Assembly (NCBI GenBank): GCA_036023115.1
Contig: JAYKKT010000037.1
Coordinates: forward strand, 4,974,501-5,038,500
Direction of reading: 5' to 3'
DNA from: Brasenia schreberi
Lineage: Eukaryota > Streptophyta > Magnoliopsida > Nymphaeales > Cabombaceae
DNA length: 64,000 bases
Each line of letters begins with the position of its first letter. Position 1 is the first letter of the stretch. The notes under the pieces were generated by a model that made no database searches, was not told where the DNA came from, and worked only from the letters and a program-made list of their open reading frames with translations. Positions 48,356 to 60,230 of this stretch are shown here, piece after piece. The position numbers were made by a program, and so were the translations under genes.

Positions 48356-49811
48356 TCACCTGTATGTTCAAAGCAATGTATTAACTTAAAAAGCTACAAA
48401 GTAATAAAGGTTATTGCATGGCTACTTTGGCTTCCATGAATAAAAGTGATTTCACCCACAGTGACCTCCCTTTCTATTATTTTGAGGGGTTGCTACCTAA
48501 TGTCGATAGGATGTTATTAGCTCCTACACGTGATCTACATGGTGTATAGGTTTTGGACATCGAGATACCAAACTTTGTTTGTTGTTTGGATCTATCTAGA
48601 ATCATTTAGATCATAGTTTGAACAATGAGTTTGGATTTTGATCCAATTGTATCACAATCCACATTGATGTCATCGTGTCACATTTGGAGTGTGTCCTTGT
48701 TAAGTGTTTATTTTTCATTAATGTTGTATCACCGTATTAGTGTGATTGCGCTTTTTTCATGTTTTGAGTCCTAGCATAATGGTGTTGGTCCTTATATTAG
48801 AGAGCATTATGCCATAACATGCATTTGAGATCTCTGTTTTCCAGTGAATCGAGAGATTAGGCGTGAGAGAGACGAGTCTCATTAAGATTTTTTTTTAATA
48901 TGGTTGAAGATTTGGATGAATGCAATAAATGTATGTCTCGGTGAAAGAAGCTGTAGAAGATTGAAGTACATCCCAAGGTTAGAAATCCCTTAGATTGTAG
49001 AAACAATTTACCTACAAAAGATAGATTAAGAGCAAATCGAGTGACTATCGAAGGAGGATCTTATCTATATACTAATGAAATATAATATTAGGGATTATTA
49101 AGGACACTGTTTTTCACCGAGGGCACATTCCTCGTGGTTAAAGAATCCTCATAAAGGCCAAATTATTTTCCTTCCATCACTCACATCCAAAGAAACACTG
49201 TCCACACATGTCTCCTATAGAAGACGTATGGAGGAGAACTTGTCTCTTTCTTTCTTTTTTAACAAAAGAAAGGAATGGTGTGAGATAGGTGACGATTTCT
49301 AGCAATATGAGATAGAAAGTGGAGGGTTCTGGCGGCACAAACAAGTTAAGAGAGAGAGGAATAGTAATGGGATAAGAGAAGAGAGAGTAGGAGTTAATCT
49401 TGAGTAGCATGAGGATGACAGGCTCCAGTGATTTGAGAAAGAGTAGTGAAAGAACATGGAAGACGTCGGAAAGAGAGGGGCGAGAGTAAAAGGCTCCGGT
49501 ATCAAGAATAGGAAGAAAGGAGAAAGAGGAGGCATTACGAGAAAGAGGTCTATCCCTAGTAATTTGGGGTGTACAGATTTACTAATTTCGATAATCTTTA
49601 GAATTCCTTGTTTTTGAATACCAACTTACCATGCCAACAGGTTATTTCCTGATATGAGGAGCCGACCTTTTGTAGCCATAAGAAAAACCGGTACAACGTA
49701 ATCTTCCACGTTATGTAACACCGCATAGGTTAGTTTTGGAATTTTCTAACGTGACACGACACGGGAGGTGCAGCTGAACTGTAACACAACTGCCGTTTAA
49801 TCCTCCGATGC
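48356..49811. other. Promoter-side spacer of the 814-aa gene
   Basis: No gene recognised. A purine-rich stretch (about 49250-49560) gives Ser/Leu-rich ORFs on minus that look incidental. Confidence 0.5.
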
Positions 49812-49838
49812 GTGAGAGAGAGAGAGAGAGAGAGAGGA
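49812..49838. promoter_or_regulatory. (GA)n tract in the leader of the 814-aa gene
   Basis: A GA run lies directly upstream of the start codon at 49848. GA/CT tracts are common in plant 5' leaders and core promoters. Similar GA tracts lie upstream of the CDPK at 15020-15036 and 15113-15138. Confidence 0.35.
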
Positions 49839-49847
49839 GAGGGAGAG

Positions 49848-52800
49848 ATGGCAGAGAGCGAAAACGTCTGGTGGAGCTCTGAGACAAATTGGGATGTGAT
49901 TCATGGCGATCTCCGGAAACGGATCACTCTAGAGACTTCTTCCATTCCGGATGAGGACGAAGCCATGGGCCCAACGGGCGATCCTCTGATATTGTCGCCG
50001 TTGCCGGAATCCGAGTCATGCGAGATCACCGGTGAGTTTCCTGTCACTTATTCATTTCGTCCTTACACTCTCGATTCTAGGCCTCGATTGAATTCAAGCC
50101 GGCCGATCGTCTCTCCTTTGCTCTTTTGTTCTTTCAAATTGATTCCTTACATGTTAGTTTTCCTAATTCTGCGAAATCGGTGTTTTTTTTCGGCGATTCC
50201 GTGGTTTCTTTCGTGTTATCGTCTTATAGAGCATTAACCCTTCATTATGCGGTGTTCGAGTTTCTCTCTTGTCTAGGAATGCGTGTACGTGTTCTTGCGT
50301 TAGTTTTGAATCATAAGGCGATGTTCTTTAGCTCAGATCTGTTATTCTCTTTCGTATTCTATGAATCTCGTTACTTTCCGTTTGTCTTGAATTTATCCTT
50401 ATCTTTCTGTTTTTGTTAGTTCATGCGTGGGAGACTTTTTGTTTTACGCGATATTCTGCTTCCCTCTCTCTCTCTCTCACACACACACACAGAAACACGC
50501 ACACACATTCTGAAACTGTCCCTATTTTGTATCTCATAGTTCATGCGTGGAAAGTTTATGAGTTACGCGATACCCTCTTCCTCTTCGCTCTTTCACACAC
50601 ACGCACGCACACAGAGAGATACACAAGCGCATGCATACAGGGCGATACTCAGACACATATACACACACATAGGCACCAGGGGTGGCTCACAGACCTAAAG
50701 TGAAACCTTGAAACGAGGCCTTACCACTTCACATTCAAGTTTTAAAACTTGAAAAGTATAGTTTCTTTAAAATCTAATCCTTCTAGCTTTTTCAGATGCA
50801 AAAATTTTAATTAAATTTTTATAATCAAGTTCTTCTAACATTTCTTTTTTGATTGATGATATGGCTAACCCATTCAATCTTTCATGAGACATTGTTGATA
50901 TCAAATAAGATTTTATTAATTTTAATTTTGTATAATTTCTCTTAAAACTTTTAATTGCAAAAATAAGTCTAAACCATCAATATCAGACTGACTATTATGT
51001 TTTAAGGAACACTCGAGTTAAGGCAATATTTTTCAAATTCTCATTGTCTACTGATCTCAATTTTTTATCACTAAATAGAAAACCAAAAATATTTTCATAC
51101 ATTCTGAATTGTTCAAATCTACTTTGAAGTGAAAAAATGGTTTGGTCCACTATGTATAAAAAGAAATAATCAACTCTAAAAGATTCTTCAAGAGACTTTG
51201 TTGTTTCATTATCAACATTCTCATCAAATTGTTTCTTTCTACGCATGACATGTTTATTACGAAATTTAGGTTCTATATTCATTTCAACTGCAATTTCTTT
51301 ACCAGAAATCATAATAGTTGCAAATCCTTCTTCTCTATATTTTTCGAAAAAAATGAGAGAAGACCTCTTGGATGATCTATGACAACATCAATATGCATAT
51401 CTTTAGATTGCAAACTTTTTCTTACAGAATTAACAGCAAATAATATATCATACCAAATAGTCATACCCAATAAAAATTCAAAATTTTCAAGTTCATATGT
51501 TGCTAAACAATTAGCTTCACTTTTGGATTTTGGATCTTCACCTAACTTTTATTAATTTCAATAAAAGCATTTCTTATTTGTGGAGTTTGAAATCTTATTG
51601 CTTTAATACTTTCAATACGACTTTCCCAATGTGTTTGTGACAATGATTTAGAGGATTAAAGCATCTCTTATTTGTGGAGCTTGATATCTTATTGCTTTAA
51701 TACTTTCAACACGACTTTCCCAACATGTTTGTGAGTTAAACTTGGTAAACAGTCTTGTAAATTTTTTCATCTTTTGGTAGGAAAAGAAAACAATGAATAT
51801 ATGCATTGGACCACTCCGAAAAATGATATAGCTTTTGGACAGAATTTTCCATATTGTATAATACTAAATTTAAAGTGTGACAACCACATGGTGTATAAAA
51901 CATCAAGGATTTAAATCTAAAATTCTTTTTTGGGCTACTTGTTGTTTTCCCTTCATATTAGATCCATTATCATATCCTTGTGCTCTTAAATTATAAATAT
52001 CGATTCCTACACTTTTCATTTCAGCTGCAATCACATCAAATAAATCCTTACCAGTTGTATCACCAACTTTTAAGAATTAAAAAAAGTGCTCCATAACTTT
52101 AATTGGACTTGATGAAATATCTACACATCTCAATATAACAAACATTTGCTCTTAATGACTTACATCAAGAGTACAATCAAGTATTATAGAAAAGTATGTT
52201 GCATTTGTAACTTTTTTGATAATTTTGTTTTTAATTTCACATGCTAACAAGTTTATTAAGTCATTTTGTATGTTATGTCCTAAGTAATGCGTGTGATTTC
52301 ATTATCTTTAATGTGCCAAATATGTTCTTGCATCACTGGATCAAATTCTGCAATCATTTCAACTAAACTTAAAAAAATTCCATTATTTTCCTCATAAATC
52401 TTTTAATTTTCCCCATAGAAAGCCAAATTATTTTTGCAAAGAGTTTTCATTATAGTAATAATGCTTGCTAATACCTTTTTCGTGTTATATTTTTGTTTGT
52501 TCTTCGACGGTCTTATCTATTATTTTATTTTTCAAGAATCTCATTTCTAGATCAACTCCGCCCATGTAAGGGATCACCCTTGTATTGCCGATCCCAAGCC
52601 CGGATAAAGGAGGAGGCTTGTGTTAGGCTTTCGACAGCCAGCGTAAAAACCTATTTCGTGTTATATTTTTGTTTGTTCTTTGACGGTCTTATCTATTATT
52701 TTATTTTTCAAGAATCTCATTTCTAGATCAACTCCGCCCATGTAAGGGATCACCCTTGTATTGCCGATCCCAAGTCCAGATAAAGGAGGAGGCTTGTGTT

Positions 52801-55800
52801 AGGCTTTCGACAGCCAGCATAAAACTTCGTTGGATTTTTATAACATGGATTACAAAAATTATGAGCATTGCTTTGGGGCATCCCTAGTATTATCCGTATC
52901 ACATCGTATCGTACGTATCCTATCGTGGGCCACCATAATGCGATACGTACGATACAACCTAGTGTATCGTAATTGCCATGTTATCGCACCGTATCGTGCG
53001 ATACGCCCTGGGACCCTTATAAAGGGTCCATGGCCAAACCGATACCCGCATTTTTGTGGGTTTTCTCTCTCTCTTCAGACCTCCCCAAGCTCTCTAAGAA
53101 CCGTTCTTCGTCTCCTTGGTGTTTAAGGCTCCAAAAACGTGCTCTATGGTGTTCGTGTAAGCCTCAAATCTCAGATTTAGGTATATTTTTAGTGTTTTTC
53201 TTTATTTTTTTCTTTTTATTTGTTGTTTTCTTTGTTTATTTATATTTTTCTTTTTTTTAATGATAAAATATGAAGTTATTAAGCGTGTAGATATGATTTT
53301 TATTGCATTCATGAAGTGGGAGACACTCTATTTGAGTGTTATTTGACAATTGGGGATTTACAAAGTGCTTTTATTTTCAGGTTTTTATTGAATTAAAGTA
53401 CTCAATTGAGATGATAGGAAGGGGTGTTAAAGACTCCCATTCTCGTTCTGATGATCCGGCATAACAGTGGGGTACACCAGTTGAGGGTTCTAGATTAAAG
53501 ATCATATGTTTATTTTGTGAGAGGGTGGTTAGTGGTGGGATTTCAAGGTTGAAACACCATCTAGCAGGGACTAGGAAAGAAGTTGCTCCTTGTAAAGGCA
53601 TAGTTATAAGTTTGCCAGAAGGTATTAAATGGTAATGTCTGCAGATGATTGAGAGTATATAGGAAAAGAGACAACAAAAGGATGATTTGGAGATGTTTGA
53701 AGAAGATGATGGTACTGGATTTGGATTTACTGATAGTGTGCCTTCAGATGCTAGAACCTAGTAGGGGAAAGAGGGTTGTTGAAGACTTTGGAAGTATTAG
53801 AAGAGGAAGTTCAAGAAGGAGTAGAGAAAGAGCTTCTTCTAGCATATATTTATTTTTTCCTCCTCCTATTACACCTGGTGCTCAACTTGGAATTCGTGCT
53901 GCTATGGCTTCAGAACAGTTGCATGATCAGGCAGACCTTGCAGTGGGCAAATAGTTTTATGATGCATGCATTCCATTCAATGCAGCAAACAGTTTTCATT
54001 TTCAAATAATGGCAGATGCAATTGCTAACATCGGTCCAAGATACAAGATGCTCTCGGATCAGAAGTTGAGAGGAAAGATCTTAGATAAGACTGTCATTAC
54101 AGTGTAAAAATATTGTTCGACATTGAGAGAGTCATGGAAGGAGACATGTTGCACTATCATGGCAGATGGATGGATAGACAGGCGAGGAAGGACCTTGCTA
54201 AACTTTTTTTTTCTACTATCTTAAAGGACTTATGTTTTTGAGATACTTTAGATATATCAGAGGAGAGACACACTGCGGATATTCTACGATAAGAATTTGA
54301 TAAGGTTATACAAGAGGTTGGGCTAGAGAATGTAGTCCAATAGATTAGAGATAATGCAACTAACACCAAAGCAGCTGGGAAGGAGTAAGATGACAGAAGA
54401 GAGCCATTTCATTAGGGTTCAGAGTGAGAAGTCCGGTCATACATTCTGTAATTGTAGATGTGAAGCTTCTGTGGAACAGCTGAGTCTGAAAATAGATAAA
54501 ATGGCTGCCCAATTTACAGTAATTGAAGAAAGTATGGTGAGACCTCTTGTTTCCATAGAAACAAGGCTTAATGAACTTCAAACAAAACTGGACAGTCTTC
54601 AGTCTCGATTGGATCAACAGGTCTTGCATGGAAGTGGTGATAGTTCTTATGGTGATTATGACGATGATGATGATGATGATGACTACAACACCTTTGAAAG
54701 TGAAGACGAGTCAGAGTATAATAATGAACTTGAGGAGCAAAAAAATGTTGCTTTGACAAGAAAAACTATTGAATCAATAATGTGCCTTCATTATGGCAGT
54801 GGTAACAGTACTTGTTCTGACAATGATCATGAAAACACTGATGGTGATGTTGCAATTGATGAAGATGACACCGGAAAAGAGGAAGACAGCCATGGTCCTG
54901 ATTCAGGTGATGTGTTTGGCATGGTTTCTACTTCAACATCTAAAGCATGGCCATCCATCGATGAGGCACTAGCTTCAGCTCTTTCTGCCTTTGTATCCAC
55001 CGCTTCTACCCCTTTAACTGTTACTCGCAATGAACAGAAGAACCTCGCCAACGTTAATTGCAATTAAAGAAAATAGGAGACAATTGCAGCACGCTTCGAC
55101 CCTGGACACTGACGATGAAGATCATCAGCTTTTCGTAGCAGAGTTCAGGAATGATGACTCAGGTGCAGGGTCAAATTTAACTATTTCTAGTGAGGGAAGC
55201 ACTGATGAACAGCAGAACAGTATCTTGGACGATCAAGGTGGTTCTGGAGAGCGGATGGAAGAAAACCTGACACTCAAATCAGATGCAGGGCCATCTGCCA
55301 TCAAGCCGAGCTTAGAGATAGGACTCGAAATCATCAACTATCTCAACGAACAGAATCAGCAGTTCAAGAAGACTTTGAAGTTGGACTGTGAAACCGATGC
55401 TTCATTGCTGGACGTAGAATTTGTTATAGGTTGGATCCAATCAAGACCCTCCGTGCAAAGCAATTGCCTGCTCTGGAATCGATTGATGTGATCAAAGGAT
55501 GTGGGGATGGTCTCGGTTTAGAGACTTGTATATAATATTATATACCCTAGCCGTGTCGCCGCACCTAAATTTTTTGAAATTTGCCGTATCCCACACCCAC
55601 ACCCATGTGACATAGGCTGAAACAATCACCTAGAGGATGGCTTGAACGATTCAATAATGGTGTTACCATACTTGGATTTACAATATGCGTAAGTGATCAT
55701 ACTATCTTTGTAAGTATTTGCATCCTAATGGTTTATGTGGATGATATCATTATCATCATAGATAATGATAATGAAATAAGGGAGTTAAAAGGACATTTGC

Positions 55801-58746
55801 TTAACTTGTTTGATATGAAAGATCTAGAAACTTTTCATTATTATTTCTTAGGAATTGAAGTATCGAGGAACTCAATGGGCATATTCCTAACTCAAAGGAA
55901 AGGAAGTATACTCTAGACCTAATGAAGAGTGTAAACCAATAAATGTGCTTATGGATAGCAGCTCAAAATTGAGTGTCCAGGAGGTTGGTGAATATCAAAG
56001 GTTAGTGGGACAACTCATATATTAAACAACTTATGATCATCTAAATGTTGAATTATATACAAATGTTGAGTGGGCCGGATCTCTTGATGATAGAAGGTCA
56101 ACCTCACGGTATCTAATGACGGTGGGGGTACCATAGTCTCTTTGAACAGTAAAAAGCAAACTGTAGTGGCAAGGTCATTGGCATAAGCAAAGTATAGGGT
56201 GGTTGTGCTGGAGTATGTGAAGCAATATGACTAAAATCTCTACTACAAGAACTTGGTACACGCAAGAGTTAATTTTATTCTATTGTGACAATCATGCAAC
56301 CATTTAAATAGTTATGAATCCAACGTATCATAAGATAACTAAGCACATTGAAATAGATTGTCACTTTTTAAGAGATACCAGTAAAGTTAGGATTCATTAA
56401 GATGATATATGTACGATCATAAGAACAATGTGGTGATTGTCAATCTAAGTGGTTTCATGGTTGGTTTTGTTTCCGTAATTGGCAGTCAAGTTCAGGCAAC
56501 GACATGAGATCCACAGGGTTTACTTGCGCAGCACAGCTCGTATATACGAGATATACTATGCGTCTGATCAGCATGGTGAAAATGAGTACCTGTGCACTGT
56601 CCGCTGCGGGGCTGTAGAGAGCCTAAGTAACACAAATCAATCAGATGCTCCTTCTGCTGCTACCTCAATTGATGAGGCAACCAAGAATAATCATACTGAT
56701 GAAGATGGCTGGGTTGAAGTGAAGATCACAAGTTCTGTTTTGTCAAATGGAGCCACTCCTTCCCTTACAACTGAAGTTAGGAAATGGGAGGATGCTTGTA
56801 CCTTGTATGAAGCCACAGCAGAGATTTCTGATGCAAGCCCCTGCACCTTGCTCACAATCCGTCTCCTTTCTGTGCAGACCAAGGGATATGTTTGCATAGA
56901 TGAGCTGTATATAGTTGCAGACCCCATCAGACCCTCTCATGAATGTGAGCCATCAAACACTGCTACGACCTCAGGAAATGCATCTTCCCTGGCTATGTTT
57001 GTTCCAAGTCTTATTCAACTTTCCAGAGCAAGCACAAAGATGCAGCAGAAGCCATCTACTGATAGCACGAAACTACCAAATGGATCAGATACTGAAACAC
57101 AAGGGATAAGTCAAGTAGAGAAACCTGTCGAAGGTGATGTTGCCAAAGTTGGAAAGCTAAAGCTACCTAGTGAACTTTCAACATCAACTGGTGAGAGGAT
57201 GATAGAAGAGAGCCATTTCATTAGGGTTCAGAATGAGAAGTCCGGTCATACATTCTGTAATTGTAGATGTGAAGCTTCTGTGGAACAGCTGAATCAGAAA
57301 ATTGATAAAATGGCTGCCCAATTTACAGTAATTGAAGAAAGTATGGTGAGACCTCTTGTTTCCATAGAAACAAGGCTTAATGAACTTCAAACAAAACTGG
57401 ACAGTCTTCAGTCTCGATTGGATCAACAGGTCTTGCATGGAAGTGATGATAGTTCTTATGGTGATTATGATTATGATGATGATGATGATGATGACTACAA
57501 CACCTTTGAAAGTGAAGACGAGTCAGAGTATAATAATGAACTTGAGGAGCAAAAAAATGTTGCTTTGACGAGAAAAACTGTTGAATCAATAATGTGCCTT
57601 CATTATGACAGTGGTAACAGTACTTGTTCTGACAATGATCATGAAAACACTGATGGTGATGTTGCAATTGATGAAGATGACACCGGAAAAGAGGAAGACA
57701 GCCATGGTCCTGATTCAGGTGATGTGTTTGGCATGGTTTCTACTTCAACATCTAAAGCATGGCCATCCATCGATGAGGCACTAGCTTCAGCTCTTTCTGC
57801 CTTTGTATCCACCGCTTCTACCCCTTTAACTGTTACTCGCAATGAACAGAAGAACCTCGCCAACGTTAATTGCATCAAAGAAAATGGGAGACAATTGCAG
57901 CACGCTTCGATCCTGGACACTGACGATGAAGATCATCAGCTTTTCGTAGCAGAGTTCAGGAATGATGACTCAGGTGCAGGGTCAAATTTAACTATTTCTA
58001 GTGAGGGAAGCACTGATGAACAGCAGCCAAACAGTATCTTGGACGATCAAGGTGGTTCTGGAGAGCGGATGGAAGAAAACCTGACACTCAAATCAGATGC
58101 AGGGCCATCTGCCATCAAGCCGAGCTTAGAGACAGGACTCGGAATCATCAACTATCTCAACGAAAGGAATCAGCAGTTCAAGAAGACTTTGAAGTTGGAC
58201 AGTGAAACCGATGCTTCATTGGTGGACGTAGAATTTGTTACAGACAGAAGCTGGCGGGTCGATGTTCCACTAGAAGATCTGCTTTGCAGCGAGCCCCGTT
58301 CGTTATCAGCATCTCCTGTTGATAATATGGGTAAAGCATGTGACAATGAGGTATTCCCTTATGAAGGGGCTCTTAGTTCTGCAATTCCCTACACGGTGTC
58401 CATTGATAAAGGAAGCAACTACTCTTTGTTTGAAGAGTTGAGCCAAATGGACTCAGCAGCAGGAAATCGTGTCGAGCATTTGGACAAAGACTGCAATCTT
58501 TTATCTTTAGAAGGCACAGAGTCTTCCACCGAACCAAGAAGCAACTGCTCTCTTTCCGAAGGACCGAGGCTGATGGATTTTGTGGATAAAGGCATGGCAG
58601 CAACAGACCCGGCAGGAAAATTTGTAGATGGTTTCACGAGGTCGGGCGAAGATTGCGATCTTTTATGTTTGGAAGGCACTCCGTGGATGAATTCTGCGCA
58701 TCAGATGTCGAGTACTCGAGGATGTAAGGATGAGAAGAAGGCTTAA
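49848..58746 (+). CDS. Uncharacterised plant protein, 814 aa, two coding exons with a 6.45-kb TE-filled intron
   Basis: Exon 1 is 49848-50031 (starts [20 protein letters not shown], donor G|GTGAGT). Exon 2 is 56486-58746 (acceptor GGCAG|TCAAG). The junction restores a GTC codon and the 2445 nt stay open to TAA. Residues about 60-190 form a conserved-looking block, [20 protein letters not shown] to [20 protein letters not shown], which may be a beta-sandwich. Residues about 325-375 look like a coiled coil ([20 protein letters not shown]). Two Asp/Glu-rich stretches follow at about 380-417 and 444-466. The C-terminus is low complexity and has a loose internal repeat ([20 protein letters not shown]). 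I see no signal peptide or membrane segment. The N-terminal block loosely recalls animal PAAT (C10orf88) proteins; that is a guess. The ATG follows a (GA)n leader. Two-exon splicing is inferred from reading frame and exon 1 and 2 context. Confidence 0.82.
50463..50670. repeat. (CT)n and (CA)n-rich zone in intron 1 of the 814-aa gene
   Basis: CT run, CACACACACACA runs and two related sub-blocks both containing AGTTCATGCGTGGAAA-like words (near 50420 and 50540) suggest local duplication of about 120 bp. Confidence 0.8.
50677..52480 (-). mobile_element. hAT transposon of the ZMYM1-like (DUF4371) family, degraded
   Basis: The left terminus is CAGGGGTGGCTCACAGACC at 50677. On the minus strand, from about 52430 down, the reading contains [24 protein letters not shown]-like segments, [20 protein letters not shown] and [23 protein letters not shown] motifs, with a clean ORF at 51312-50995. 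These match plant hAT transposases annotated as zinc-finger MYM-type 1-like. Several stops and frameshifts interrupt it. The right terminus was not found, because LINE leader sequence begins at about 52481. Confidence 0.8.
51573..51736. repeat. 94-bp tandem duplication inside the ZMYM1-like hAT
   Basis: Two diverged head-to-tail copies begin CTTATTTGTGGAGTTTGAAA (51573) and CTTATTTGTGGAGCTTGATA (51667). It breaks the transposase frame. Confidence 0.8.
52481..52880 (+). mobile_element. RTE LINE 5' leader as two tandem 168-bp units
   Basis: Two nearly identical units start at about 52481 and 52650. Each contains ATCAACTCCGCCCATGTAAG, then GCCGATCCCAAGCCCGG (second unit GTCCAG) and ends in AGCCAGCGTAAAA or AGCCAGCATAAAA. 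From family knowledge this is the 5' leader of plant RTE LINEs; it continues to ACATGGATTACAAAA at about 52850. The coding part is missing because a hAT element begins at about 52885. Confidence 0.65.
52885..54389 (+). mobile_element. hAT DUF659 element, 5' part, fused at its 3' side to a copied host exon
   Basis: The terminus TAGTATTATCCGTATCAC with following CGTATCGTACGTAT matches the ends of the element at 28987-32062. On plus it reads a BED finger relic ([36 protein letters not shown], about 53450-53600) and a DUF659 part ([20 protein letters not shown], about 54155). Homology stops abruptly after the codons for KAAGKE at about 54388. Stops are frequent. No 3' TIR is visible. Confidence 0.8.
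54390..55428 (+). pseudogene. Partial duplicate of exon 2 of the 814-aa gene, inside its own intron 1
   Basis: 54390-55428 matches 57199-58242 with roughly 20-25 differences by eye, in the same orientation and 2.81 kb upstream. It covers the coiled-coil, the Asp-rich stretches and the following low-complexity part ([20 protein letters not shown] onwards). One extra base near 55064 turns the frame to TAA after ANVNCN, so the copy is broken. Both edges fall inside exon 2, not at splice sites. The left edge joins hAT transposase sequence and the right edge joins an L1-derived chimera. It lacks the N-terminal conserved block, so it is a duplicated fragment rather than a gene. Confidence 0.92.
55429..55613 (+). 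mobile_element. L1-derived chimeric fragment plus a transposon end
   Basis: 55429-55526 matches 47709-47817, an L1 LINE fragment (WNRLM, PKDVG-type motif in another frame). It is followed by an AT-rich stretch and an end reading, reverse-complemented, CTATGTCACATGGGTGTGGG. That resembles the TIR CTATGTTGCATGGATAC of the element at 32634-34963. A DNA transposon of that family may end here at about 55613. Confidence 0.5.
55619..56405 (+). mobile_element. Ty1/copia pol fragment (RT and RNase H)
   Basis: Plus-strand pieces read [12 protein letters not shown], the RT motif YVDDIIII followed by [18 protein letters not shown], then RNase H-type [22 protein letters not shown] and YCDNHA with [20 protein letters not shown]. 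Several stops and frameshifts show decay. No LTR is adjacent. It is the last insertion before the exon 2 acceptor at 56485. Confidence 0.88.
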
Positions 58747-59162
58747 ACTGATCAAAGAAATTTTAGCTTTTCTATTATGTGATTCAAGGGAGGAAAGAGG
58801 AGTTCTAGGAAGAGAGTGGAAACGCCACGATGAAATGTCTGTCGGGCATCAAATGATGGAAGGAATTTCGGAAGGTGCATTTTTTTTCTTTTACATTTTC
58901 ATTAAAAGGATATAGTTGCTCTGATACATGTAAATGACCTATTTGAACGGCTCGGTTGGTGCTCTCAACTGCTCATTAGTTCCACTGAAGCTGCCATAGT
59001 AGAATCCTGCTTTTGCATTCTTTCTTGCACTATATATATAGTTAGTTGGTATCTTGTATACGTTTGACTCGTGCATATTCACCATCCTTTTGTTTTATTG
59101 AGCATGGGCATCATTTTGAAAGTTATAAGGTTTTTGAAAAAATATAAAGGGTAATCTTATTA

Positions 59163-59163
<1 letters not shown>
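58747..59163. other. 3' flank of the 814-aa gene
   Basis: Likely 3' UTR followed by AT-rich sequence; no canonical AATAAA was picked out. No further gene. Confidence 0.45.

Positions 59164-59226
<63 letters not shown>
59164..59226. repeat. (AT)n(GA)n microsatellite
   Basis: AT run of about 50 bp then a short GA run, 38 bp before the MITE at 59271. Confidence 0.9.
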
Positions 59227-59270
59227 TATCTCATATTGAATTTTGGTATTTGATGGATATTTGAAATATA

Positions 59271-59435
59271 CGGGGTTGGCTCAAAACAATGAGGCCTACA
59301 GCAAAAGATACTGTACGTGACTTAAGAATCCAGGGCCTAAGTCTAAAATTTTGGGCCCTAGAAATGATACTATAACCAATTTGAAATTGGAGGGCATAAG
59401 TCAGTTGCCATAGTGGCCTTACCGCGAGCCACCCT
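59271..59435. mobile_element. 165-bp hAT MITE with exact 8-bp TSD
   Basis: GAAATATA occurs at 59263-59270 and again at 59436-59443. Ends are CGGGGTTGGCTC and, reverse-complemented, AGGGTGGCTCGCGGTAAGGC. The TIR and the internal GAGGCC/GGCCTTACC words match the left end of the ZMYM1-like hAT at 50677, so this is probably a non-autonomous relative. Confidence 0.85.
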
Positions 59436-59684
59436 GAAATATAGATAAATATCGGATGCCTTGAATCCTGATCATAATGTATTGTTTTGGATTTGTTTTT
59501 TATGATTTTTTAGCCGCATGTAAATCCAATAATCTGAGTATTCCATGGCCGAAGCCAGATGCATGCCTCAGCTAACGAACTCATGATCCTTCATTCATCA
59601 TTGGACCAAATAGCCATGTAAGATGTAGCTCTTTTTCGTTTTTGGTCTAAACTACAGGTACTTGGAAGCCCACTAGACCCCGAC

Positions 59685-60230
<546 letters not shown>

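Noticed and set aside
54354..55491. 54354-55067 and 55030-55491 as separate genes
   Set aside because: They are two frames of the broken exon 2 copy, lacking start context, the N-terminal block and splice sites.
57377..57667. His-rich minus-strand ORF (and its twin at 54568-54759)
   Set aside because: Antisense shadow of the Asp-codon runs in the exon 2 coding sequence and its copy.
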